Shown here piece after piece: positions 8,151 to 16,084 of a stretch of DNA of 45,194 nt (positions are counted from its first letter, which is position 1; the number at the start of each line of letters is the position of its first letter). Below the pieces are notes generated by a model, which saw only the letters and a list, made by a program, of their open reading frames with translations, was not told the DNA's origin and made no database searches. Source of the stretch: an uncultured Pseudomonadota bacterium (lineage in GTDB: Bacteria; Pseudomonadota; Gammaproteobacteria; Burkholderiales; Casimicrobiaceae). The translations under genes and the position numbers were made by a program. Location: assembly GCA_937958295.1 (NCBI GenBank), contig CALFEY010000401.1:1-45194 (forward strand). The letters are read 5' to 3'.

Positions 8151-9011
8151 ATGAAGCCGTCCTTGCCGCCCCTCGTCCGCCGCCTCGTTCTGGGCGCCGC
8201 CCTGCTCGCGGCCTTGGCGGTCGGGGCCCTGCCCGACGCCCCGCGCGCCCGCGCCGCCACGGCGTCGCAGCCTGTAATCGTGGCGCAGGAATCGTCCACC
8301 GCCAAGGAGATCGCCGACGCGATCCGCGAAGCCACCCGCGAGGCGCGCCAGGAGATCGCCAAGGAGGCGGAGAAGGCCGCCGCCGACGCCGCCCGGGCCG
8401 CGCGCGACGCCCGCGCCGCCGCAGAGGCCGACGCCGAGAGCGCCGCCGCGCTCCGCCGCAAGGGCGTCAACATCGGCGTGGGCGGGGTCGACCGCCAATA
8501 CGACTCGTTCGACCAGTTCCTCGACCGCGACCCCGGCCTGGCCTTCTTGGTGATGGGGATCGTCTTCATCATGTTCCTCACCCCGATCCTCATCATCGCG
8601 CTGGTGGTCTGGTACAAGATCCGCCGCAACCGCATGCAGAACGAGACGATGCTGAAGCTCGCCGAGAAAGGCATCGTGCCGCCGGTGGAAGCGCTGCAGG
8701 GCGTGGGCAGCCGGGCGGCCGACGCTACCCTCGTGCGGGCCGCGAGCGCCCTGCCGCCGGCAGAGCAGGTGCAGGTGCTCACCAAGCGCGCTGCATGGTC
8801 CGACCTGCGCAAGGGCGTGATCATGGGCACGATCGGGCTCGCGCTCACCTTCCACGGCCTCATCGAAGACGGCTCGCCGGGCTGGTTCGGGCTCATCCTG
8901 CTCTTCGTGGGCCTGGGTTATGTCGCGCTCTGGTACTTCGAGGAGCGGCAGGCGGCCGACACGGTCAATGCCCTGCGCGGCCCGGCCTCGCCGCCGCCCC
9001 CCGGTCCTTGA
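8151..9011 (+). CDS. DUF6249-type membrane protein
   Basis: 286 residues with a good ribosome binding site (AGGAG) before ATG 8151. A signal peptide (about 1-35) is followed by a long Ala/Glu/Lys-rich helix, probably a coiled coil (about 48-105, from STAKEIADAIREATREARQE). Next are a transmembrane helix (GLAFLVMGIVFIMFLTPILI), a soluble segment and two more C-terminal helices. I recall the C-terminal half as the DUF6249 family, whose function is unknown. It lies about 90 nt upstream of an ECF sigma factor in the same direction, so it may belong to an envelope-stress operon. Confidence 0.65.
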   Translation: MKPSLPPLVRRLVLGAALLAALAVGALPDAPRARAATASQPVIVAQESSTAKEIADAIREATREARQEIAKEAEKAAADAARAARDARAAAEADAESAAALRRKGVNIGVGGVDRQYDSFDQFLDRDPGLAFLVMGIVFIMFLTPILIIALVVWYKIRRNRMQNETMLKLAEKGIVPPVEALQGVGSRAADATLVRAASALPPAEQVQVLTKRAAWSDLRKGVIMGTIGLALTFHGLIEDGSPGWFGLILLFVGLGYVALWYFEERQAADTVNALRGPASPPPPGP

Positions 9012-9104
9012 CGGCCGGCCCCTCTGTCGCCCGCCGCCCGTTGCTGCCCGAGGATGTGTTCCCCATGCCCGCGCCCATTCCCTCCCCGGCCTCGAGGTTG
9101 ACCG

Positions 9105-9683
9105 GTGAGCGGGCCTGCCGTGACCGATGCTCAGCTCATCGCCCGCGCGCTCGTCGCGCAGGACCAGCACGCCTTCGCCGAGATCGTGAAGCGGCACCAG
9201 TCGAGCGTGCGTGCCTGCCTGCGCAAGCTCACGGCGGGCAACCACGCGCTGGCCGACGATCTCGCGCAGGAGACCTTCGTGCTCGCCTGGCGCAAGCTCC
9301 ACACGTTCCGGCAGGAGGCGCGCTTGTCCACCTGGCTGTACCGCATCGCCACCAACTGCTGGCTCGCCGACGCCCGCAAGCGCAAGGAAGAGCTCCTGGG
9401 CGACCGCACGGACGATGTGGCTGACGAGGACGACGACGCCATGCCACACGTGAGCGACATGCAAGCCGATCACGCCCGCGGGACTTCGCTCAAGCTCGAC
9501 CTCGAGCGCGCGCTCGGCACCCTCCCCGAGGCGGAGCGGGCAGCGATCGTGCAGTGCTACCATAACGACCTCACCCACGAGGAAGCCGCCTACGTCCTGG
9601 GCTGCCCCGTCGGCACGGTGAAGACCCACGTGCTGCGCGGCAAGCAGCGGCTCAAGGCAGCCCTCGCGGCCTACGCGCCATGA
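9105..9683 (+). CDS. ECF-type RNA polymerase sigma factor
   Basis: 192 residues from GTG 9105 (GAGG 8-10 nt upstream); an in-frame GTG at 9120 (MTDAQLIARAL) is an alternative. Sigma region 2 is visible as HALADDLAQETFVLAWRKLH, then ARLSTWLYRIATNCWLADARKRK. After an acidic linker (DDVADEDDDAMPHVSD) comes region 4 with the helix-turn-helix LTHEEAAYVLGCPVGTVKTH. It would direct RNA polymerase to an alternative promoter set. The stop overlaps the next gene (ATGA at 9680), a typical sigma/anti-sigma arrangement. Confidence 0.92.
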   Translation: MSGPAVTDAQLIARALVAQDQHAFAEIVKRHQSSVRACLRKLTAGNHALADDLAQETFVLAWRKLHTFRQEARLSTWLYRIATNCWLADARKRKEELLGDRTDDVADEDDDAMPHVSDMQADHARGTSLKLDLERALGTLPEAERAAIVQCYHNDLTHEEAAYVLGCPVGTVKTHVLRGKQRLKAALAAYAP

Positions 9684-10054
9684 CCAGCGATCGCGACCTT
9701 CCCCCATCTGCGCCCGCCGGCGACGACTGGCTCGATAGCCTGCTCGCCGCCGACGCCGCAGCCACGCGCGAGGCGTACATCGCCGACGACGGCTTCACCG
9801 CGCGCGTGATGCACGACATCCCCGCCGTGCGCGCGGCGCCTGCGTGGCGCAAGCCGGCCGTGGCCGCACTGTGGGGTGCGGCGGCCGCCGGCCTCGCGCT
9901 CGCGATGCCCGGCGTGATGCTCGACGTCGCGCGCGAGGCGTATCGCCTGCTGGCCACGCAGCCGGTGTCGCTGTCGGGGCTCGCGGGCGTGGCCGTGGGA
10001 ATGCTCGCGCTCGCTGGCGCGGCGGCCGCCTACACGCTGCGCAGCGGCGACTAG
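9680..10054 (+). CDS. Small two-helix membrane protein, candidate anti-sigma factor
   Basis: 124 residues, overlapping the sigma gene by 4 nt. The N-terminal half (about 1-55) is soluble and acidic, with DDWLDSLLAADAAATREAYI and DDGFTARVMHDIP. Two hydrophobic helices follow, around 58-78 (AVAALWGAAAAGLALAMPG) and 97-117. There is no HxxxCxxC zinc motif of ZAS anti-sigma factors. Size, topology and coupling to the sigma factor suggest a membrane anti-sigma factor that holds it through the cytoplasmic N-terminus. That is inference from context. Confidence 0.55.
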   Translation: MTSDRDLPPSAPAGDDWLDSLLAADAAATREAYIADDGFTARVMHDIPAVRAAPAWRKPAVAALWGAAAAGLALAMPGVMLDVAREAYRLLATQPVSLSGLAGVAVGMLALAGAAAAYTLRSGD

Positions 10055-10066
10055 ACGTCCCGCGCA

Positions 10067-12154
10067 TCAACCCGCGACGGCGAAAGCCTCGCGAACGCCG
10101 CGGCGGTGCTGCGCCGCCATCGTCTCGTAGGCGCGCTCGAGCGCGCGCGTGGTGGCCGCCGTGTCGAAGAGCGCGGAGCCACGGCCTTCCGTCGCGAGAT
10201 GCGTGCGCAACCGGGCGCGCTCTTCGCTGTCGGCGGCGAGGGCCACCGCCCGGTCCACGTAGGCGTCGACCGTGGGCGTCACGAGCTCCGGCAGGCCCAC
10301 GGCATGGAGCACGCTCGCGGCCACGCGGGAAGCAAACGTATCGCCCAGGATCGTGAGCACCGGACACCCCGCCCACAAGGCATCGCTCGCGGTGGTATGG
10401 GCGTTGTAGGGCCACGTGTCGAGGAAGAGGTCGGCGTGGCGGTACAGCGCGAGGTACTGCGCATTGGGCCGGTGCAGCGCGAACACGAGGCGCGCGGGAT
10501 CGATGCCGCGCGCCTGCGCCTCACGGCGGAGATTGGCCACCGCGGGCTCGTCGGCGCGACGCGCGAGGAGCCAAAGGATGGCGCCCTCCACGCGGGCAAG
10601 GATGCGCATCCACGCATCGAACACGTCGGGGTTGACCTTGTAGGTCTGGTTGAAGCACGCGAACACGATGCCCTGCTCGGGCAAGTCGAGCTCGCCGCGC
10701 GACGGCGTGGCGGCGATCGGCCGAGCGGCGTCGTTGACCTGGTAGGACCCTTGCAGCGTCACGATCGCCTCGGCGTAATCGGCCGCGTGCTCCGGCGGCG
10801 TGACGACGGCATCGCCCACGAGGTAATCGCACAGCCCGCCCTCGATCGTGCCGGGGTAGCCCAGGTAGTGCACCTGGATCGGCGCCGGACGATGCGCGAG
10901 CACGATGGGGGTGGCGTCCTGCGTGTGGCCCTTGAGGTCGACCAGGATGTCGATGCCGTCGTCGCGGATGGCCTGCGCCACGGCGGCGGGCTCGCGACCC
11001 CGCACGTCGACGAACCGGTCGAACGCCCGCACCAGGCGCGCCCGCATGGGCGAGCGATCGTCCGGCCCCGTCGAGTAGGCCAGTACCTCGAAGCGGCTGC
11101 GGTCGTGCCGTTCGAAAAGACCGGCGGCTAGAAAGGCCGTGGCGTGGGTGTGAAAGTCCGCCGACAGGTAACCGATGCGCAGGCGCGGACGCGTGGCGAG
11201 GGGGGGCGCGACGTGACCGCTGCCCGCGATCGGCGCGGTCCACCGCCGCGCCGCGGCGCGCTGCTCGGCGCGCGTGGACGGTAACGCGAGCAGCGCAAAG
11301 GGGGATAGCGCCGAGGCGCCGGCGGCGACCGCAGCGCGATACTGCCGCACCAGCGCGTCGCGATCGGTCCAATCGGCCAGACGCCCGCGCAGGAACGCGA
11401 GCTGCGACAGCGCGGGCCCGTGACGCGGATCGACCTTGAGGATCTGGGCGTATTCCGCAGCCGCGGCGAGCGGATCGCCGAGCTTGTACTCGAGCAGTCC
11501 CGCGAGCTCGAAGCGCAGCGCGAGCGACATGGGCACGCGCGCCAGCGCCTTCTCGAGCGTGGCGCGCGCCTTGTCGGGTGCGCCGATGCCGTTCTCGATC
11601 TGCGCCTTGAGTCCCGCGAAGCCCCCTTCACCGGGAGCGAGCGAGGCGGCGCGCGTCGCGGCATCAAGCGCCTCGAGCATGCGCCCTTGCGGCTGCAGCG
11701 CCAGGGCGAGCGTGAACCATGACTTGGCGTGCGTGGGATCGGTGGCGACCACCTTGCGCACGGTCGCCTCGGCATCGGCGGGACGGCCCCAGGCGAGCTG
11801 CGCCGCAGCCATGTTGGCAAGGATCTCGGCCGCGGGCTCGAGAGCCACCGCGCGCTCGAACACCTCCACCGCCGCGCGGTGGTGCCCGATGGTGGTCAGG
11901 AGCAGCCCGAGGTTCGACCACGCATCGGCATGGGTGCCGTCGAGGTTGACCGACGCGCGAAGGCGATCGAGCGCCTGCGCATGCTGTCCCAGCTGGAAGT
12001 GCGCAACGCCGGCGTAGTGCAGGGCGTGCGCATTGCGCGGCTCGCGCGCGAGAATCGCGTCGTAGACCGCCAGCGCCTCGGCGAGCCGGCCGGCGCGGTG
12101 CAGTCCGGCGGCGCGCTGGGCGAGCTCGACGGCAGTGTCGGCGGGCGGATGCAT
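10067..12154 (-). CDS. TPR + O-GlcNAc-transferase-like (SPINDLY family, GT41)
   Basis: 695 residues. About seven tetratricopeptide repeats span residues 8-250 (for example LHRAGRLAEALAVYDAILAR). The GT41 catalytic region follows from about 290: IGYLSADFHTHATAFLAAGL, VDLKGHTQDATP, FNQTYKVNPDVFDAWMRIL (K506 aligns with the donor-binding Lys of human OGT), and WPYNAHTTASDALWAGCPVL (H586 in the conserved HTT motif). It would add a sugar to Ser/Thr of target proteins, probably in the cytoplasm because no signal peptide is seen. It begins 61 nt after tonB on the same strand and is probably co-transcribed. The target is unknown; bacterial relatives act on flagellins or other surface proteins. Confidence 0.88.
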   Translation of the reverse strand: MHPPADTAVELAQRAAGLHRAGRLAEALAVYDAILAREPRNAHALHYAGVAHFQLGQHAQALDRLRASVNLDGTHADAWSNLGLLLTTIGHHRAAVEVFERAVALEPAAEILANMAAAQLAWGRPADAEATVRKVVATDPTHAKSWFTLALALQPQGRMLEALDAATRAASLAPGEGGFAGLKAQIENGIGAPDKARATLEKALARVPMSLALRFELAGLLEYKLGDPLAAAAEYAQILKVDPRHGPALSQLAFLRGRLADWTDRDALVRQYRAAVAAGASALSPFALLALPSTRAEQRAAARRWTAPIAGSGHVAPPLATRPRLRIGYLSADFHTHATAFLAAGLFERHDRSRFEVLAYSTGPDDRSPMRARLVRAFDRFVDVRGREPAAVAQAIRDDGIDILVDLKGHTQDATPIVLAHRPAPIQVHYLGYPGTIEGGLCDYLVGDAVVTPPEHAADYAEAIVTLQGSYQVNDAARPIAATPSRGELDLPEQGIVFACFNQTYKVNPDVFDAWMRILARVEGAILWLLARRADEPAVANLRREAQARGIDPARLVFALHRPNAQYLALYRHADLFLDTWPYNAHTTASDALWAGCPVLTILGDTFASRVAASVLHAVGLPELVTPTVDAYVDRAVALAADSEERARLRTHLATEGRGSALFDTAATTRALERAYETMAAQHRRGVREAFAVAG

Positions 12155-12215
12155 GGGATTGACCTTCGCGCCGCGCGCTCCGGCCGTCGCCCCAACGGAC
12201 GCCGCCCGGTGCGCG

Positions 12216-12881
12216 CTAGTCCTTGAGGCTGAAGTTGATCTCCACCTCGCCGACGTACTTCTCGCCCTCGGCCTTGAACTTCCAGGTCTCGAGCGCCGCG
12301 CGCACGACCTTGTCGAACACGCGGGCCGGCTCGGAGGTGACGATGTTCACCTCGGTCACGTTGCCCTTCTCGTCGATCTGCAGGCGCGCCACGACGCGGC
12401 CCTGCTGCACCCCGGCGCGGATGGCCTCGCGCGGATAGCTGGGATCGTCGCCGGCGATCTTCACGATGCCGCGCCGTACCGCGGGGCGCGCCGGCGGCGC
12501 GGGAGGCGCAGGAGGCGCCACCACCGGCGGCGCAATCACGTGCGGCGCAGTCGGTGCGACCTGCGTGACCGCCGAAATGGGCGGCGCCGCCTGGGCGACC
12601 ACCGGAACCTCCGGAGGCGGGACGTAGGTCTCGATCGGCGGCGGCGGCGTCTTCGGCGCCTCGACGATCTTCTTGGGCGGCGGCGGCGGTGGCGGAGGCG
12701 GCGGCGGCGGGAGCTTGATCTCCTCGATGATCGTGGCGTTCAGCGGCTTCTTGATGATCTGGATCACGTTCTGTCCGAGGCCCGAGATCAGGGCCCACAC
12801 CACGAGGACGTGGACGAGGATGACGAAACCGATCCCGACGACGTGCCGGCCGGGGTCGCGCTGCTGTTTCGCGTAATCCAT
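12216..12881 (-). CDS. tonB: TonB energy transducer
   Basis: 221 residues. A short cytoplasmic N-terminus is followed by one transmembrane anchor (about 14-36, GIGFVILVHVLVVWALISGL). A periplasmic Pro-rich region starts with an uninterrupted run of 12 Pro (about 58-69) and continues to about 135. The C-terminal TonB domain has DPSYPREAIRAGVQQGRVVA and ALETWKFKAEGEKYVG. It links the proton-driven ExbB-ExbD motor to outer-membrane receptors, two of which lie about 3.5 kb away. GGAG lies 8 nt before the ATG. Gene order exbB-exbD-exbD-tonB, with 48 nt between the second exbD and tonB. Confidence 0.92.
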   Translation of the reverse strand: MDYAKQQRDPGRHVVGIGFVILVHVLVVWALISGLGQNVIQIIKKPLNATIIEEIKLPPPPPPPPPPPPKKIVEAPKTPPPPIETYVPPPEVPVVAQAAPPISAVTQVAPTAPHVIAPPVVAPPAPPAPPARPAVRRGIVKIAGDDPSYPREAIRAGVQQGRVVARLQIDEKGNVTEVNIVTSEPARVFDKVVRAALETWKFKAEGEKYVGEVEINFSLKD

Positions 12882-12929
12882 GAGTGCTCCGCTTGTCGCA
12901 GGCGGGCGCGGGGTACGCGCCGCGCCGCG

Positions 12930-13358
12930 CTAGTCGTTGACGAACTGCTCGCTGCCCACGATCCCGATCTTGGTAAGACCGAGACGTTGCGCCGAGGCCA
13001 TCACCCCGGCGACGACAGCATATTTGGCGCCCTTGTCGGGACGCAGGTGCACTTCGGGCTGCACGCCCATGTTCGCGGCACGCGCGATGTTGTCCTCGAG
13101 CGCCTGCCGGTCAGGCACCACCTCGCCGTTCCAGTAGATGATGCTCGCCGAATCGATGTCGAGCTTCACCACCTCGGGCTTCACGAGCGGAGGCGGCGGA
13201 TTGCCGATCGGCATGTTGAGGTTCACGGAGTGCAGCTGGATGGGCAGCGTGATGATGAGCATCACGAGCAGGACGAGCATCACGTCGATAAGCGGCGTGG
13301 TGTTCATCTCGACCATGACGTCGGGCTCGGCGCCCGGCTTGCCTAGCGACATTGCCAT
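12930..13358 (-). CDS. exbD: ExbD, second copy
   Basis: 142 residues, one transmembrane helix near the N-terminus carrying the essential proton-channel Asp (D25 in NTTPLIDVMLVLLVMLIITL), then a periplasmic domain ending MASAQRLGLTKIGIVGSEQF. It is the second ExbD of the cluster and differs clearly from the first, for example a PIGNPPPPLVKPEV stretch after the helix. A good ribosome site (AAAGGA) precedes ATG 13358. Duplicated exbD genes beside tonB-exbB are known in Xanthomonas, where the second is needed only for some substrates; the role here is not known. Confidence 0.92.
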   Translation of the reverse strand: MAMSLGKPGAEPDVMVEMNTTPLIDVMLVLLVMLIITLPIQLHSVNLNMPIGNPPPPLVKPEVVKLDIDSASIIYWNGEVVPDRQALEDNIARAANMGVQPEVHLRPDKGAKYAVVAGVMASAQRLGLTKIGIVGSEQFVND

Positions 13359-13376
13359 AGCGTGTCCTTTAGCCCG

Positions 13377-13805
13377 TCAGCCGCCCCGCGCCGGGGGCTC
13401 CATGATGAAGCCCACCTTTGCGATGCCGGCCCGCTGCACGGTGTAGATGATCTTGCCGACCGCGTTGTAGTCCGCGCCGCCGTCGCCGCGGATCTGCACC
13501 TCGGGCTGCGGATCGAGCACCGCGACCTTCTTGAGGCGATCGAGCAGCGCTTGCGTGGTCGGCATGCGCAGGTCGTTCCAGAAGATGCCGCCGTTGCGGT
13601 CCACCGACAGGATGATGTTCTCCGGCTTCGTCTCGCGGATCTCGTTGCGCTCCTTGGGGAGCTGGACCTGGATCGACGTGGTGACGACGGGGATCGTGAT
13701 GAGGAAGATGATGAGCAGCACCAACATCACGTCGACGAGCGGCGTGGTGTTGATGGCCGAGATCGCTTCGTCCTCGCTCTCGCCCGAGGCGACGTTCATG
13801 GCCAT
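13377..13805 (-). CDS. exbD: ExbD, first copy
   Basis: 142 residues from ATG 13805 (MAMNVASGESEDEA), 4 nt after the exbB stop. A single transmembrane helix carries D25 (NTTPLVDVMLVLLIIFLITI), followed by the periplasmic domain (IQVQLPKERNEIRETKPENI and YNAVGKIIYTVQRAGIAKVG). It forms the proton-conducting motor with ExbB and drives TonB. The tight spacing to exbB implies coupled translation and makes this the likely core ExbD. Confidence 0.93.
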   Translation of the reverse strand: MAMNVASGESEDEAISAINTTPLVDVMLVLLIIFLITIPVVTTSIQVQLPKERNEIRETKPENIILSVDRNGGIFWNDLRMPTTQALLDRLKKVAVLDPQPEVQIRGDGGADYNAVGKIIYTVQRAGIAKVGFIMEPPARGG

Positions 13806-13809
13806 GGCG

Positions 13810-14664
13810 TTACGCCTTGGCGGGAGCGCGCGCGTTGGACAGGAGCACGGCGTGCAGGTCGGCGCCGAAGCCGCGCACCTGGTCCATGGCAACCTTGTTA
13901 CGGCGGACGAGCCAGTTGTAGCCCAGCACCGCAGGCACCGCCACCGCGAGGCCGATGGCCGTCATGATCAGGGCCTCACCCACCGGACCGGCGACCTTGT
14001 CGATCGAGGCCTGGCCGGCGATGCCGATGGCCGTCAGCGCGTGGTAGATCCCCCACACCGTGCCGAAGAGGCCGATGAAGGGCGCGGTGGAGCCCACGGT
14101 GGCGAGGAAGGCGAGGCCGTCCTGCGTGCGGGCCGAGACGTTCTCGATGGCACGCTGGATCGACATGGTGATCCAGTCGTTCAAGTCGACGCTGCCAAGC
14201 AGGCCATCGTGCTTCTGCGTGGCCTCGATGCCGGACTCGGCGATGAAGCGGTACGGGCTGCTCTTCTTGAGCGTTTCCGCGCCTTGGCGGACGGTGGGCG
14301 CCTTCCAGAACTTTTTGTTGGCGTCCTTGGCCTGCTGGCCCATCCGGTGCTGCTCGTACAGCTTGGTGATGATGATGTACCAGCTGCCCATCGACATGAT
14401 GACGAGGATGACCAGGGTGGCCTTGGCCACGAGGTCGCTGCCCTTCCACAGCGCTTCGAGACCGTACGGGTTGTCGAGCATCTCGGGCGCCTTGCCGGCA
14501 GCGGGCGCAGGAACGGCGGCGGGAGCAGGCGCAGCCGCGGGGGCGGCAGCCGACGGGGTCGTGGCGGGAGTCGTTTGCGCCGTGGCAACGGGCGAGATCG
14601 CGGCGCCGGCGGCAATGACCAAGAGGACCGCGGCCATGGCAGCCTGGCGGATATTCTTCAACAT
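13810..14664 (-). CDS. exbB: ExbB proton-channel protein (MotA/TolQ family)
   Basis: 284 residues from ATG 14664, with GGAG 8 nt upstream. A signal-peptide-like N-terminus (about 1-30) leads into an Ala/Pro-rich periplasmic linker (about 31-60, many APA repeats), then the MotA/TolQ/ExbB core with three helices: ATLVILVIMSMGSWYIIITK, AFLATVGSTAPFIGLFGTVW and ALIMTAIGLAVAVPAVLGYN. It is the pentameric inner-membrane scaffold of the TonB motor. The extra N-terminal part is the long ExbB form. First gene of the operon; a leader of about 290 nt precedes it. Confidence 0.93.
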   Translation of the reverse strand: MLKNIRQAAMAAVLLVIAAGAAISPVATAQTTPATTPSAAAPAAAPAPAAVPAPAAGKAPEMLDNPYGLEALWKGSDLVAKATLVILVIMSMGSWYIIITKLYEQHRMGQQAKDANKKFWKAPTVRQGAETLKKSSPYRFIAESGIEATQKHDGLLGSVDLNDWITMSIQRAIENVSARTQDGLAFLATVGSTAPFIGLFGTVWGIYHALTAIGIAGQASIDKVAGPVGEALIMTAIGLAVAVPAVLGYNWLVRRNKVAMDQVRGFGADLHAVLLSNARAPAKA

Positions 14665-15189
14665 GTGGTCTCCAGACAGAGGTGGTTCAGTCAGAAAATT
14701 GGCGTTCGGTCCTTGGGTTCGGACGCGGCCAACGGCACTCCGGACGCTCCACCCGCACACCGGACAGGTTACCGGAAGCGATAGTGAAGGCTCGGTTGCA
14801 GCCTGCTTCCTCGCGGGACGGCGGACTTTGGAGGTTCCGTCGAACCGCGGCTTCGAGGACGCCGCTGCAAGGCCCTTTGCGCACATGCGCGAAATGCCCA
14901 TCCAAAAGGATTGGCCCCGCCAGGGGCAGGGCCAAGGCCTGATGCAAAACCGGCGGGATTTTACACAATCGGGCGTAAAAGTCCATCGCGGAATTAGGGC
15001 AAAGCCTCTAGTTAGACCGCCCTTCCCTATGACAGGCGGTACGTTTCGTCGCCGCGGCAGCCTGCCCGTTCCGCCAATGCCGGGGTTCGTCGCGTCCGTA
15101 TTGAGCCCGCAACATCCTGTTCCTACGATGCGCTCCACAGTGCCCATCCAGCGGCCGCGAGGCCGCCCCCGCCCGGGAGCAAACGCATC
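14665..15189. other. 525-nt intergenic region: exbB leader and divergent upstream region
   Basis: This gap separates exbB (-) from a small secreted-protein gene (+). It holds the putative promoter and operator for exbB at 14958-14985 and then a leader of nearly 290 nt. Within the leader is a GC-rich stem (GCCCC/GGGGC, about 14915-14930). I see no convincing small gene; a minus-strand 99-codon frame at 14687-14986 has no recognisable features or ribosome site and would cover the putative promoter. Confidence 0.5.
14958..14985 (-). promoter_or_regulatory. Putative exbB promoter with overlapping dyad
   Basis: On the minus strand, TGGACT (14985-14980; 4 of 6 to TTGACA) and TAAAAT (14963-14958; 5 of 6 to TATAAT) are 16 nt apart. 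A perfect inverted repeat, TTTTAC at 14959-14964 and GTAAAA at 14975-14980 with a 10-nt centre, covers the -10 box and the spacer. A repressor bound there would block polymerase. The regulator is not known, and the site is not a clear Fur box. Confidence 0.4.
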
Positions 15190-15477
15190 ATGCCCGACTA
15201 CCAACCCGATGTACCCCGCGCCCGACTGGCCGCAGGGGCCCTGCTGATGGCGATGGCCACCACCGGCGCGCTCGTCGCGGCACCCGCCCTGCTCGACGCC
15301 CGGTCCGACGCACCCGCACTGCGGGCCGCCGCCCGGGCGAGCTCGCCCGCCCCCCTCGAGGTGGCGATCGTGCCCGCCCGCATCGACGTGATCGGCATGC
15401 GGGAGCCCAACGTCGCCTGGGCCCTGCCCGACGCCAGCGCCCCCTGCCGTCCCCTGGGGGCGAACGGCGCGGGCTGA
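15190..15477 (+). CDS. Small secreted or membrane-anchored protein, unknown function
   Basis: 95 residues from ATG 15190 with GGGAG about 10 nt upstream. One hydrophobic segment (about 12-33, ARLAAGALLMAMATTGALVA) acts as a signal peptide or anchor. A short exported part contains EVAIVPARIDVIGMREPNVA, which looks conserved rather than random. No domain is recognised. It stands alone between the exbB leader and a convergent gene. Confidence 0.5.
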   Translation: MPDYQPDVPRARLAAGALLMAMATTGALVAAPALLDARSDAPALRAAARASSPAPLEVAIVPARIDVIGMREPNVAWALPDASAPCRPLGANGAG

Positions 15478-15510
15478 GGGTTCGCCGCGCGCGGCCACCT
15501 CCGCGGGGAC

Positions 15511-15984
15511 CTACTTCGCCAGCGGAAACGCCACCGCGATCTCGTAGTCCTGCACGGCCCGCAGCTTGTTTTCGAGCTGGAGGTAGCGCGCCGCCTTGCG
15601 CGGCGGGAGCGCCTTCATCGCGGCGCTGACCGCCTTGCGCTGCGCGCGCACTTCGGCCTCCTCGACGGAGACGAGGTCGTTGGTGATGTTGCGCGCGTAC
15701 GCATCGGTCAGTGGACGGTCGCGAGCCACGAGCTCCTCCAGCGCCAGCGTGCGCTTGCGCGTGACCTGGGCGAGGTCGCGCTGGTAGGCGTCGTAGACCG
15801 GCCAGAACTTCTTGGCCTCGGCGGGCGTGAGGTCAAGTGTCTGCGCCACGAGCGCGCGCTTGTCCGCCTTGGCCGCCTTTTGCAGGGCCACGAGCTCGGC
15901 GACCGCCGCCGCGTTGTCCTGGGCCGCGACGGGCAACGCCGCGAACATGCATGCGACCGCCAGGGCCGCCGCGAATTGCTTCAT
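15511..15984 (-). CDS. Periplasmic helical protein, Spy/CpxP-like
   Basis: 157 residues from ATG 15984, with a strong GAGGAG site; longer readings upstream have no such site. A signal peptide (about 1-21, ending PVAAQ) precedes an all-helical charged domain with LTPAEAKKFWPVYDAYQRDL and ALPPRKAARYLQLENKLRAV, ending YEIAVAFPLAK. This pattern recurs in small proteobacterial periplasmic proteins of unknown function that resemble the LTxxQ fold of Spy and CpxP chaperones. It lies 100 nt downstream of a TonB-dependent receptor gene on the same strand and could be co-expressed with it. Confidence 0.6.
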   Translation of the reverse strand: MKQFAAALAVACMFAALPVAAQDNAAAVAELVALQKAAKADKRALVAQTLDLTPAEAKKFWPVYDAYQRDLAQVTRKRTLALEELVARDRPLTDAYARNITNDLVSVEEAEVRAQRKAVSAAMKALPPRKAARYLQLENKLRAVQDYEIAVAFPLAK

Positions 15985-16010
15985 GGATGTGTCTCCTCGT
16001 GAAAATGGCG

Positions 16011-16026
16011 GCCGTCCTCGGACGGC
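16011..16026. repeat. 16-nt hairpin downstream of receptor gene
   Basis: GCCGTCC (16011-16017) and GGACGGC (16020-16026) form a perfect stem with a 2-nt centre, between the first receptor gene and the Spy-like gene. On the minus strand only a short T stretch (ATTTT) follows, so it is at best a weak terminator. Confidence 0.3.
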
Positions 16027-16084
16027 GCCCATGGCGGGCGCTCGTCCGAAAGGCGGCCACGTGTGCCGCTCCCGCGGCAACGGC

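Noticed and set aside
12600..12720. Long GGC/GGT run as a microsatellite or structural repeat
   Set aside because: It encodes the poly-Pro stretch of TonB in frame, so it is explained by protein function.
14687..14986. 99-codon minus-strand frame in the exbB leader
   Set aside because: No ribosome site, no recognisable features, and it would begin upstream of the putative exbB promoter.
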